64,000 nt of DNA from Neelides folsomi (Eukaryota > Arthropoda > Collembola > Neelipleona > Neelidae). The notes below the pieces were generated by a model, which saw only the letters and a list, made by a program, of their open reading frames with translations, searched no databases and was not told the origin of the DNA. Position numbers and translations under genes: made by a program. Of this stretch, positions 1-12,872 are shown piece by piece; position 1 is the stretch's first letter; every line of letters starts with the position of its first letter. The stretch covers positions 186,001 through 250,000 of the forward strand of contig JAQGBZ010000033.1 in NCBI GenBank assembly GCA_034687125.1, in the 5' to 3' direction.

Positions 1-142
1 AAAAAATGCAGACACTTCATAATTAATTTCAACCCATGGCAGGTGTGATGCGAACTCTGTTTACTTTTAATTAAGATGGGAGTCATATGAGGAATCGATT
101 AAGAGTTCGTTACACTATTAATTGAATACAAAAGTCGCTCAC

Positions 143-299
143 CACTTTCCATCGTTCTTTGACTATATGTCCAGGCTGAAGAAGATCTTCGCTGGTCATC
201 GTGATGTGGTGGAAGCAGTAGTCGTTGTTATTGTTTGCGTCTGTGACTATGCTGTTGCTATCATCTCCTCCAGCATGTTTAGCATCTTGTATTCCTTTC
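143..299 (-). CDS. Tau-tubulin kinase (Asator/TTBK-type), one exon, gene cut by the window edge
   Basis: Single exon of a serine/threonine kinase of the CK1 superfamily. The last 15 residues before the donor, DLLQPGHIVKERWKV, match the segment just ahead of the glycine-rich loop in tau-tubulin kinases (Drosophila Asator, vertebrate TTBK1/2), which phosphorylate tau and tubulin and act at spindles and cilia. On the minus strand the exon opens after a pyrimidine-rich acceptor (intron ending tatag at 300-301) and closes at a GTGAGC donor at 137-142. The kinase domain itself would follow beyond position 1 and is not seen. The upstream part of the exon is Asn/Asp/His-rich and probably disordered. 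It could be the first coding exon (several in-frame Met) or an internal one. Family assignment rests on one short but distinctive segment. Confidence 0.72.
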
Positions 300-3200
300 C
301 TATATAAAAACAAAACATTGGGATTATTGCCGTGGCGCAGACAATCTTAATTGCAGAGCCCATCATAACAATCCCTTTTTTAAATTCCAACCCCTCTCGT
401 GCTCATTTATTAATCCTAATGGCTACTGAAGAGGGCAATTTACTAAATGGTTCGTTTGAGCCTCCGTTGAGGCCGTCAAGTGGGAATTCACTGCGTTGCA
501 CTTCTCGATTTATTCAAAATTTAATAGTTGACGGAATGATGATGCTCATAATGTTGGCCCTTCACTGCTCCACTTCTCCTCAAATTTGAAAACTTTGCTG
601 TGTTTACAACAAAATGAAAAATGCGTTGGAATAAAACCGAGGCGGATCTAATGATAGTTTAGCTATAAAATTCGAAAGAGTTGACGATGGTTCCGAGAGA
701 TCCGCGAGGAATTCTCTATCCGACTCGCACTAGCTCAAAAGCTAAGTTTAAAATAATGAACATAATATCATCCCACTCAAGAACAAAAATACAAACTGGT
801 TCAACAAGGCCTGACACTCAGCCCGAAGAATGAGACGGCGAGGAGACGAAGATCATTCGCGCAGTATGGAGAGAAAGGAAATGGCAATTCCCTTCGTATT
901 GACTTGCATAAGAAGATGTCATTTTATTTGGAACACGCGAAGAGTGTCCTCTAATAAGAATGCAGATATTATTATAACTCTCCTCGTTAGACTTGAAACA
1001 TTCTTAACTATCTCCTATCTTATCTTAAGTCAGCCAGGGGTGAATAGGAGATGAGGAATACGAATAGTTAATCCATATATATATTTGTGTAAACTTGGCT
1101 ATAAGTCTCCTTACTGTCACTCCTTTCCTTCTTTCTTTGCTATTGATGCACAACTTGCCGATAACATCCTAGCCAAAATGAGAATCAAGGTTTTCACACA
1201 TTTCACTATTAGTTAAGAGAGATCTATTAGTATTAACTAACTGTGCTCGAAAGATATAAAGATCCAGAAGATTTATATTTTCTCGTCTTTGCATATTTGT
1301 TAGCAGAGACAGACAGCAGGTTTAACAGCTAAGTTCACTCATCGTTCCAGCATGTCCGAATCACTCGAGGTCTTGGAATTAAAGGGACCTTCAATTCTTG
1401 TATTATTAGACCTCACGATTTAACAACTCTTTGCTCCCAACGAGTACACACGTCTTGACAAAAGGAAAATGAGGTTCAATTCCACGTGGAGTGATGGAGG
1501 TTTTTTATATCATTAACTCTCCTTTTATTCCCACTCTTCTCCAAAAATAAAATCCAGGATTATTCATTCACACTCTCCGATGGAACTGAACAATTTGTAA
1601 TTATTTACACATAATAAATATATCGGTCTTTCATTCATAAGAAGAATTTAAAAGGGAAATCACAAAATGGCCCTGCATATGAAACAAGGGAGAACTGATG
1701 CATTAAAAAATTAAAATGATCTATTTAATGCTGTCTGTGGGAATTACATTTCCACAACACTCAAGGGTATGCAGCTTAATGAGAATGGAAGAGATTTTGA
1801 GAAACATAATTTACACCTTGAAATATTGTTATTTATAATGCAACAAATTAGCTTAACATAAACATTAAGTAATATTTTAACATTTCCCTTTCGCAAATTA
1901 ATCGTACATGTCTAGTGCATTAAGGTAGAGTACATATAACACACGGTATTCTGTGCTGTATAAACCGTCAAACACAATTAGTTTTGTACTAATTTAGCTA
2001 TAAATATTATAATACCTATTTGCATAATTGCTTTACATTTCGTCGACTGTATAATACTTATTTTATGTAAGTATGGCCTTGAGTTTAGAACATTAATTTG
2101 GTTTAAATGAGGCATAATATTATTATTTGTTTTAAAATTTTAACTTTCAAAACGCAATGAAGTCATTGAATTAAATGAATAAAAGCCTTTTAACTTGCAA
2201 CATGGTACTTAAATATATTTTCTCGGAAAGTTGTGCTATTTTAAATAATTGGCTCTACGCGTTGTGATTGCATTTTTATGTATGAGAAATATCAAGCCGG
2301 GAGTCGCTAATTTCATTGCGTAACGGATTATAAGCCGTGGCACAGTTTTATGGTTTATAGTTTAGATAGAGGATTCTTTGAGGTAAAGCATTGACTTCCT
2401 CTGAACAAAACTGCAATTGTTCAATATGGTTAACCGCAAAGGAGTCGGCAAAAGAAGTGTGGGAGATTGCAGAAGGAGTGAAAAATTTCCTATTTATCGT
2501 AAATGATGAGTTAACACTAATGGTAAATGTTTTCTTGTGTGGTTCAACGGTGTGTTTGACTACTCTTCAATTTAAGAGATTGGAAAGACTTTGCAAACTT
2601 TGTTCTTCAATGATTTCCCTGTAGATTTATTGTGAGTTTAAAAGTAATTAGAACTACCATTATATTAATGAACCAAGATGAACAAAATTCCAAATGATTT
2701 TTTAGTATAATAAGGAAGCACTTTAATTTCCAGACTTTTATATTAGGACTCTTAATGAAAAGAAGGAAAAATCGATTTTAAAGAAGGACAAGGTCTTTGG
2801 GCAAATTCAATTAACTCTGTACAACTTTTATTGACTATCAATTCAGGTTCTAACTTTGTTTTAGAATTATAAGTAAAAGGCTTTTAGGGTTTTTAGTTAT
2901 ATTTAAATTAAATTATGAAAAAAGTAATGAAAAAAGTAAAGAATTTTAATTATCTATGAAACTGGGACTAAAATTCGATTTACTTAAAAACGTACTTTGT
3001 TGACAATTTATGAAATAAGTTAAACTTTTGTAATGTGTTTTATATTAAAGTAATTAGCTTCCATAAAATACTTCCTCTGCTATTTAACTTTCTTTTAAAC
3101 TCATTATCAATTCTTGGTTTTACTTTCCTCGTTTTTCTCAAAGAAAAGGTAATTAGAAATTAAATCAAAAGTAATCAAATCTCACTTTCAGCTTTGGGCC

Positions 3201-6200
3201 CGCATGCGGAGATAGACCAAATTCATGGGAATTGTTAAATTGGTTCCAACATGTAGTTCATTAATTTAGCTATAATGTCTAAAAAGGTGTTTTCACTGTT
3301 AATGAAATGACACTTTGACTTTGACTTATAAAACACAAGTATTCAATAGACAGAAATATACAAAAGTCATGTTGAAAGCATTTGTCAATTCATCCAAATG
3401 AGTTATATGAAAATGGACTCTAAATAATGAACCACGCCCGTTCTAATAAACTTTAAATCAAAGTTAGTACCGAATGGATATCGTTTAAAGTATATAAATT
3501 ATTGAATATCCGTTAAATTATTGATTACAAGGTTAAGGTTCAAGCTGAGGGGCTTTATAGAGATTTTAATTAAACATTGTATAAGTATGGTATAGACTTA
3601 TTGTTAGAATGATATTAGAGCATTCGGAAGTTTTTGTATTAGGTATTTAAATATTTACTCACCTTCGGTGTACTTAAATATTGCTCAATATTTGAACTTG
3701 AATTACAAAGTTTAAATTATGTCATGTTAAAATTCTTAATTAATAAACCCATTTTACTTTTAAACTTCTATGCAATAAATCTCATTGTCTAAAGTGTCAA
3801 ATCAAGAGATAAAATTAACTAACTAAAGTAGTGTCAGGATGATGTACCGGATAGATAGCTGAACGTGTAAGAACGAAAATATAATTTACGACTACTACAT
3901 AATAAATACTCTTTAGGTATATAGATATTATTTGTATTTAATTATAAAGTTCATGAGGTGAATAAATAGGAAACTGAGGCATAGTAGCGAAAGAGCAACT
4001 TAGAAACGGATGATCATACCAAAGTGTATTTCCTCATATTTGTGTCCTCAGGTTATCGATCGTAGACGGGTGAGTATAAACTTGAGTGGAGCGAATCCAC
4101 TTCCCCCACCATTATGTATTGAGCGAGAGAATCAGGCTTTTACATAAGGCTACTTTCCCTATACAACTACTTTGCACGAACCTTCGAGGGGACTTGATAA
4201 TTTCCTATCAAATCCAATAAATTACCTTTTGCACATTATGCACTATGGCTCCTAGGTGTATACAAAGCCCAATATTTCTATTCCTCAATGGTTTGTATAA
4301 ATGAAATGTGTAGTTTAAAAATAATTACAATTGCCGAATCGGCTCAAATCGGTCTCAAGAGAAAATGTATGAATCAATAAATATCCGCTTTGTACCAAAA
4401 GTCGTTGTTGAAAGTGGAGAAAATGGAGTCGTCTCTAATCCCCATCCTACTTCCCGAGTAGGACCAAGGAGCAATATGTAAATGAAGGTATTCAGGAGAG
4501 GAAATAAATTGAAGTAAATAGGGCTCTCTTCAATGTCCGCGTTCCAAGAGACAAATAATTGAAGACTAATCTCGTGTCTGTCAGGAGATCCTTATATACA
4601 GTGAGGAGGTGAGAGGCCCGCCTCACTACATATTAAAACAAGGGAGATGTGTACGAATTCCTATTGCAATTTTGGGGAAGTGCAAGCAGGAGGATGCAGA
4701 AATAGAACCCGAAGTCGGGCAGGGAGGGAATTGGGGGCTTCCACACCACCAGCGGCTCTTTTTATTCCTACCTGGGCTGATGGAGAGGGTCGAGAGACGA
4801 CCAGGTCACTCAGGGCTCAATTCCACCATTCCAAATTATTCCAGGAGGAAGTGGGGCCTGGAGAGGTTCGGGAGAACTGGAGAAAACTCTACGCCATTGA
4901 CACGAGTAGGGAGAGAGCGAGGCCAGGGAGTTGGATGGGAAATCGGGCGATCTCCTGGCTCTGCGCTCTCCGAAGCTTTCCCTCTCTTGCACCAGGTGTC
5001 TATTCTACCCGGGTATTACTCCCCACTTCCCCGGTTTCTCGTTTTCCCCTTTGGAGTGGAGTGGAGAGATGTGACGGTAAATTGTGGTGGCTCAAGAGGT
5101 GAGTTGAGACTGACTCCCCCACTCACCTTCCTGAAGGGATAAAGGTGAGAAATGAATCGAAAGAGCTCTGGCAAGATCAACCGACCCTCCAGTTTAATAA
5201 TGCAGCTGGAATGAAATAGAAATAGCAAACGGTTTCCCTTTATCTTACCAGATCAATGACTGGTCACCCCAGATAACTTTTTATCGAACCAAGCTTTTTG
5301 ATGCTGTAACAGGCTCCCACAATGAGCGAATTTTCGTATTTGTAAACAATTATTTATCTATTATGAAATATTTAGAATGGGCCCATTATTATAACATGAC
5401 TCTAATGTTATAATGTTAATAAAGTTTAATTTAGGATTCACATTTAAAATGTAAACTTGATGTTAGAGAATATTATACAATTAGTAATATTGTAATTATT
5501 AAAACTTTAGAGCAGCACTTAGCAAATATTGTATGTTACAGTTATGTTATTTGCTTACAGTATTTGAAATTCGATCCTTTGTACAATAATATATTTATTT
5601 TTATTAGTATAATTGAAATTTAAGTAACATGATTAACTAGTCATTCAGCATTATATTTCTAATTTACTTGTTGGTTTATAAAAGTACAAAACAGGCAAAT
5701 AGAGATAAAATAAGCCATTATACATCAATAAATATTATTGAATTATAAAATTACTGTCGCTTTATAAGTTACTGAAAATTATAATAACAACACAGCTAAA
5801 GTGTGTGCATTTTAGTAAGTAGACACTCGAATAATGAATAAAATAATAATTGATAGTTTTGAGAGTCGCAAATCGCATATTATTAAAAATATTTACATTT
5901 GCTTTTATGAGGCCTTTTATTGGTCGTAGTTTGAGTAGTTTTGTTAAATGGATATTCTATGAAATGAAGAAATAGAAATTAAACCACATAAAACATGACT
6001 CTTTACTTGCATGATTTTAACATTATGTTTATGCTTTACGATTTCATCGGTCTAGTAATGAATTATTAAGCGTTTCAATTGTATTTAATAAAATATGTAT
6101 TACCATTGCATTTTGAGGATTCAATATGGAAAAAGTCGAAAAAAAACGAACGAGGCTTATTTTTACTCGCAATAAAGTTCTAAAAGGAGTCTTGAGCAGA

Positions 6201-7100
6201 GCACTAGCACAACTTAAAAATAATAGAGTGAGGAGAGAGTGGGAATGAGGACTTCGGAGGAAATGACAATGGGAGTCGGAATCGTCTCTGGAAGCGATAA
6301 ACGAGGTGGAGGCAGAGTGGGACGTCGAAAGCCCCTTCTTCCCATCAACATCCTTCTCATGAGGATGAGAATCCACTGAGGTAAAATCTCTTCGTCCCGC
6401 CAGAACACTCTTCATTGTGGTTTCTTCATATCAATCATCAAATAACCTACTTTGTCAAACAAACTTCCCTGTCGCTCCTTTCTAATTTTATGGGAACTCG
6501 AGCTTTGACTCGTAATAATAGCTGTAATTGCCCATCTGAAACGATATAAGCTTACCACTGCTCATTTTACCCTTAAAATCACGACATTCAATTTCTCTTC
6601 TTTATGAATCATAATCAGAAACACAAAGTGGAAAAATTCATATATTTACTTTTTTAAGATTAAAATCATTAGCTCGTTCCTAATATTTTTACAAGATAAT
6701 ACTTCACGGGCCCATAAAGATGTCATTAGTCATTTTTTATAAACAAACTATGAGAAGAACCATGCATAGGAAAGTTGTGGAAATATAGGAGCCATAATTT
6801 CTTATAATACTTTTAATACCATTATAATACTTGCTTTACCGAAGGTGGCCCATTAGCAAAGCTATTGACTTTTGCCGACGCTTATTATACATATTTGTAA
6901 GACTATGTATTTATACTTCCACTATCATTTAGCTCGCCTTAACTTTAACGCCAATTTATAAATAGAGTAAATGAGTGAACACGTAACGTCGAAATTCCAT
7001 ACTTTAATTCTGTTTGCTCATTTGGAACACGGGAAGGTTACGTTGTTTGAAAGGGAGTAAGAAAAAATATTTTCGCATTTTCTACATATTGTTCTCATTT
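300..7100. other. Non-coding stretch upstream of the TTBK exon
   Basis: No conserved protein segment was recognised on either strand; the open frames are short, unconserved and mostly AT-rich. One block, about 4600-5180, is clearly richer in G+C and open in two overlapping plus-strand frames at once (177 and 151 codons), which points to compositional bias. It could be a promoter or 5' untranslated exon of the minus-strand kinase gene. A 123-codon minus-strand frame at 6044-6415 is also unrecognised. Confidence 0.6.
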
Positions 7101-10100
7101 TTAGTATAAGGAGCCGAGTGCGGCGGAAATATTCTTGAAGCTCTCACGGCAAATACGGTTCAATTCTTGAGAAATGAATTCCTCCGTTAAACTTGAATAA
7201 CTCTCCTCGTCTGCATTAATATTTAAGAAAGTAAAGTCAACCGAAATTAAAAATCAATGAAGGAGAAAATTCAATTTCTATTCCAATATAAATACAATAG
7301 AGATTAGAGCCATACATACTTTTCATAGGGAAATGGCCAGCAAATTCACATAATGCCACGTTCGATTCATCTGTTTCTTTTACACCTGTGAATACGCCAA
7401 TTTATATAAAAGATTAAAGAAAGTCTTACATTTAATTTACCAATACTATAAATATATTCAGATCAAAGTAATTAGAATTATCGTAAAAATTAAGCTTAAT
7501 CTTTATATTAAGAGACACTACGTAAGCAAATCCTAATGATCTTTAAGTTCAAACATTGAAAAGGAAAGAGAATTAAAGTCTTAAAGACATAACAAAGGCA
7601 AAGGTCAGAGACTCATAAATAATGACTATTTAAAATGTACAATGTGGAAGTTAAAGAGTCTAAAATTCATTTACAAAGAATTAAAAGGTTGAGAAAACAT
7701 TAGCAAACCAAATGTTGGACTTCGGCCCCAAACGAATAGACGAATGGAGTCAAAGTGATTCTTTTGACAAAGAGACGATCCTCTCGTAATGAACACATTA
7801 TGTGCCTCCTCTGCTATTTGAAGATATGAAATGAGTTTGAAGGAATCCGTTAGGAATTTCTCAAGTGAGCCATTTTCATGGAGAAGAAAGACAAATCCAG
7901 GGGCTGGATAATCAATTTGGCTATAACATGGATCAACCAGGACCTTCAATTCCTGAACAAAAGGGAAAAAATTCACAACAAATTCCGCATTCCGAGTTTA
8001 TTCTTATTTTTACGAGTTATGCGAGGAAATATATACAATTACACCAGCGTATCATTTAATAAGTATTTTTGCATAATGCAGAAAAATATTTTTCCTTGTT
8101 GAATTAAAAGTTCCTATAAATTGATCGATAACCTTACATAAAAGCATAAAAGAATATTTTTTAATAAGAATCATACCGAATATTCAATGTAGAGACGATG
8201 ATGGAGATAATAAGCATGAAAATGCTAAAAACAATATTTGTTAATTAAATTAAATACACATACACAATTAAGAAATAAGAACAAAGGTGCTATTTTATAC
8301 ATACCTGATGATTGACACTGGCATATCCTCCCAAACTATTAAAGCCAACTCTTAAATCGCTGCAATTATCAATTGTTCAGATAAGTCAAATGAAATAATT
8401 ATTCCACATTATTTTATGATTTATATCTAAAATTTATTATTTAGATGCAGTAGTAGCACAATGGTTTAAAAGCACATTTGATTGGATACCTTGAGTCACT
8501 GAGCAAAATCATTTCCACGGCCATTCTCAATCCTTCGTATGCTACCCTTTGGGGTAAATTTTTGGAGAGGGAAGGAACAAGGAGAACATGACCATATTCA
8601 AGAGGAGAAACGTTGATGAAGATTGCATTCTCCTCATTCTCGTCAGTGGAAGCAGACCATGAAGGGCGGAGGAGAAAAAGAATTTCCTTTCGGTTGGCCT
8701 TGTTGAAATGAAATTTCTCCACGTTAAAAAGTTGATTGATGCTTTTGATCTCATCAGGTTTTCGCCTCAATTTCCCTCTGTCCGGATTCAACTGCATATT
8801 AAATATGAAATTTTTTTTCAAAAGAGAAATTATCATTTTTGCTGACTTAAATTGCATCGTTTGACTTTGATATTAGCGCGTCAAGCGTTGGAAAGCAGTT
8901 TGGACATTTGTCAAAATGAAAAACTGTTATACATAAGTATTCTATAAAGAGCACTCGCTATTATTATAAAATATCACTATTTATGCTAATGTGTGTTAAA
9001 TATTGTTCCCAATTTTCATTTTAGCCTAACGAATTGAAAGACAATAATATTTAGAATGTTTTTAATTCAGCAAATCGTGAAGTGGCTGTCATAAATATCA
9101 ATGGATCGATTGAGTGATGCGATGATCAATTGTTGGTTTTTTATGATTAGAAAATCACCTAATCAAAATTATCAATAATACTGCGATAATTTCGATAAAA
9201 TCATTTTTATAACACTCATTTTGGAGAATACTGTTAGAGAGTTCTCGAAATACATACTTATTTTAAAAGAAAAATTAATTATTATATAGGTTTTTAACTT
9301 TTTTGTCCGCAAATTAAAACATTTGATTTGCAAAAAAGTTAAAATGAACTTTCTATCTATTCTAGCATTAAATTTTCTTCTAGTAGCATCAATATCATGT
9401 CAAGTTTGTAACATTTACTGCGATGGAAGAGAATCAGAATTGTCGACTGGACCAAGGTTCATGGCTTCAACTGAAGTTTGGTTAAGAAAAATCAGTTTGT
9501 TCATTTCTGACGTTGATAATATGGGATATGGGAAAATAGAAAATGGAGATCCAGGTGATTTTCAAATAAGAAAATAATATACATAGTATTACATAAGCTT
9601 AAGATCTACTAATGACAATTATTTTTCTACTGATTCAAAATAGGAGATGAACTTTGGCTCGATAGGACTTTTGACGGAGGAGTTAGTTGGACTGACGGGA
9701 CTAAATTGGGCAATACTGTGATCCCTGCAGGAGAAACGTCAACTTTGACTAATTCCTTCAATGTGGATGTTCCATCTGAAAGGAAACTTGGAGGTTTGAG
9801 AGTTTGTGGGAAAGCGTCAAACCGCCCTGAAATCTCCTGCACTTCTTGGTTTCGATCTTTTGTTCAAGCTGAACGGCGGGTGGACGCAGCAGCAACGGCA
9901 TTAATGCAATTTTATGATGAAAGAGGATTATGGAAAACAACTGGGTGGTGGAATGCGGCAAATTGTCTCACTGCTATAATCGATTATGAGAAAATTTCCG
10001 AAAGAGATTATTACTCATACGCCATAGATGAGACCTTCGAGAAAAATAAAGACAAGGAAGATGGGAATTTTACGAATCTCTACATTGATGGTAAAATACT

Positions 10101-11926
10101 TAAACTACCCCTTGAGCTTTGATGAACATGAAATTAATTAAATTTGCAGACACTCTTTGGTGGGGTCTTGCATGGGTTGGTGCATATGATCTGACCGGAA
10201 ATAATAAATATTTGGATATGGCGATTATCGACTCTGACTATTCCTACGCTTATAGAGATGACCATTGTGGTGGTGGTCTTTGGTGGACAACAAGAAAAGA
10301 CTATAAAAACGCGTTAGAAATCCACAAAAATCAACATTAATAAAAATAACAATAGCTCTATCCAATATAAGTATATGGTACACTTGTGTAGTATATTGTA
10401 AATATCCTAATAATCAATTCAATTGGAAATCAATGGTAATTTCTTTTGACAGAATCCCAAATGAATTATTCATTAAATTGGCGGCTGCCCTTCATAACAG
10501 AATTCCAGGAGATGAGAAGTTCTTGAATCAAGGGCTCGAAGTTTGGAATTGGTTCAAAAATAGCGGAATGATCAACGAAGAAAATTTAATCAACGATGGG
10601 TTAACAGACTTGTGCGAAAGCAATCGGGACACAACGTGGACGTACAACCAAGGAGTAATTCTCGGAGGACTCGTTGAGCTTTACCACGCAACTGGGGATT
10701 ACACGTTTATCGACGAGGCGAAGAAAATCGCCGACGCTGTGGTTGGAAGTTCATTACTAAGCCCTAATGGAATTCTCACTGAGCCCTGTGAGCGTGATGG
10801 GGGAGACTGCGGAGCTGATGGTCCTTCATTCAAAGGAATCTTCATGAGGAACCTCGGAGAACTTGATAGAGAAATTGGGAAAAATGAACAACAAAGGCCA
10901 TATCTCACTTACATTCTGACCCAGGACTTTACTCTATGGGAGAAAGGAAGGAATTCATTCAATCAATTCGGGTTGCGGTATGGAGGATTGTTTGACAAAG
11001 CTGATGCTGCGAGACAACATTCAGCGTTTGAGGCTTTTATTGCTGCTTCTGATGCTGTTAAACATAATTAGTTTCCTTTGTCATTTCATTAAAAAAAGTT
11101 AAAAAATTATGTTAAATTATTTGTTGAATGTGTAAACGGATATTCTGTGTTTTTGATTAAAACTTTTCTTTCTCACTTGATTTCAAACGTCTGATCTGAA
11201 TGGCATGAATTTAACCTTTTTAATTAAAACTAATATTTGGTGTCAAAACTAATTAAAAGTATCTTATTTCGCTTTTACTCATATCGAATATCGAATATCG
11301 AGTGAAGTTACCAAATGAGAATTTGCGAGCTGACTAACGTCAAGCATCAAAATGAAATTGAAGCTCAAAGCGCTACCTCAGAGAACTCAAAGCTAAAAGA
11401 GAAGTTGAGATAGTTCCCAACATAAATCGGCATGCTGCACTCAAGAGGCTTCCAAACTCAATTTTTCAAATTAGCAAGAGCTGAGAATACCAAATCTTAT
11501 ATCCGCTATTCATTTTCTTTTAAATTAGAGTCATCTTCTTAATACACTAACTTTATGAGGTCATAATGTTGGGAACATTTAGAGTGTATAAAAGGTATCA
11601 TGGTTGGAATATTTGTTTACCTGTGCGATGAAATTAAATTTTCCTTTTAGAATCCTTGAAGGGATCTTCTTTGGGAGAATATATCTAAAAAGGGATTCTT
11701 CTTGAGCCGTCTCCCATTTATTTTGTAAAACTTGATCAAAGGTTTTTTGAGTGTTTGGCAAAATTACATTTACTGGTTGATTAGGAGGAAGTTGAATATC
11801 CGGCAACTTCTCGGTCTTCACTTCCACTTCCGAGTTAACATTTTCTTTTTCTCTCACAAAGCAGCCGGGCGGTTGATCTTCGAGATTTATATGAAAATCT
11901 TGTGGGGTATAAGAAAAGGATTCCAT
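7101..11926 (-). CDS. GDPGP1: GDP-D-glucose phosphorylase 1, seven exons
   Basis: Phosphorolyses GDP-D-glucose to GDP and glucose-1-phosphate, a clean-up enzyme that keeps glucose out of mannosyl reactions; cytosolic, of the HIT/GalT-like group. Exons by hand: 11621-11926, 8490-8791, 8305-8359, 8177-8224, 7709-7952, 7320-7385 and 7101-7210, all with GT..AG introns and consistent phase, giving 376 residues against 385 in human. Family landmarks appear in order: SLFRYILP and FNFIAQLNPDRG near residues 80-107, [15 protein letters not shown] around 155, [21 protein letters not shown] near 210 with the catalytic H-x-H-x-H motif as HQHFH, and [12 protein letters not shown] near the end. The catalytic motif is split by an intron after HQ. 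The start ATG at 11926 is the first in frame. Intron 1 (8792-11620) holds a whole GH76 gene on the other strand. Confidence 0.93.
9344..11071 (+). CDS. Secreted glycoside hydrolase family 76 (alpha-1,6-mannanase-like), nested in a GDPGP1 intron
   Basis: Predicted 479-residue secreted enzyme. GH76 enzymes are endo-alpha-1,6-mannanases or related Dfg5/Dcw1 proteins acting on alpha-mannan such as the fungal wall. Exons 9344-9554, 9644-10090, 10150-10312 and 10453-11071 join in phase. Residues 1-20 form a signal peptide ([20 protein letters not shown]). The catalytic Asp pair lies in [20 protein letters not shown], formed exactly across the exon 2/3 junction; [19 protein letters not shown] and [15 protein letters not shown] are further hallmarks. 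The ATG at 9344 is chosen because it begins the hydrophobic leader. The family is typical of bacteria and fungi and sporadic in animals, so horizontal acquisition is likely; the introns argue against contamination. A digestive or antifungal role is inference. Confidence 0.9.
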
Positions 11927-12872
11927 AGGTTAATTTAATATAGCACTTTCTTATAGCGTCTGTAAATATCTCCAACTTTGGGAATAAAATTCAATTCTGA
12001 GTTTACTGAGGTTCAATCTCCGCAAATGGGATTTTCAAAGTTGAATAATAGATCTTTAGGATTTAGTCCACAAGTTCTCTCTCCCACAACTCCAATCGTA
12101 TGTCAGCTCATAAAACAAGAATCATGCTGTGATTTTCTGCCTTTGTCTATAAAATATGTTAGACTTTATCATAAATCATAAATAATTCTTCTCCATTCCA
12201 AATGCTTTTAAAATGATAAAATATCTAACAATATTGGTCTCAATATTTCATTGTTTCTGTATAAATTCGCCAATGTTAAGATCCAAAGAACCATAACTTC
12301 TTATTACATATATCGGTATTAACTATCATGTTTGAACATGTTTGAACAATTGATATATAATATTTTTTGACCCTAAACTACAGATATGAATCTTTACCAG
12401 AGATATTTATTTAAATTTCTAAAAATGAAGAAATTGGGTGTCTTTAAGTCAACACTCTTTGTGAAATGATCCTTGACGTCAAGTTGAAGTTTGTGAATGA
12501 CAGAATGCTTTATGCGCCCATGTGTGTTGGTTCCAAGTTACAATGATCACATTTTATGGGCCACATGTATGTAAACTCCCTATCTGTAATAGTAGAGTAT
12601 TAAATGAACTGGATAGAATGGGAGAGATTCTAAAGCCTCAAGCAAGCTTCGGACAAGGTCTTGAATACATTCTCTAGCCATTTATCGTTGAAGCTGATAA
12701 ACAGCAGACTCCACAGTTCCATTCCTCAGTCTCTGGAAGTTGACAGGTCTGTTTGTGTGTATGGGAGAGAGGACTATACTTTCCTGCCAATAATTAAACC
12801 ATTGCTTCAATCAATAAGAGACTCAAAAAGTTCAACCCTTAAAGTCTGAGCGGTTATAGAGTGGGAAGAATA

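Noticed and set aside
4609-5142. 177-codon open frame in the left gene-poor region
   Set aside because: A second frame is open over the same bases and neither product has recognisable motifs; high G+C explains the lack of stops.
8441-8857. ATG at 8857 as start of GDPGP1
   Set aside because: The conserved N-terminal exon at 11621-11926 joins in phase at 8791, so this ATG lies in intron sequence.
9344-11071. Bacterial or fungal contamination as source of the GH76 gene
   Set aside because: Three GT..AG introns of animal size, AT content like the surroundings, and location inside a GDPGP1 intron argue for an integrated gene.
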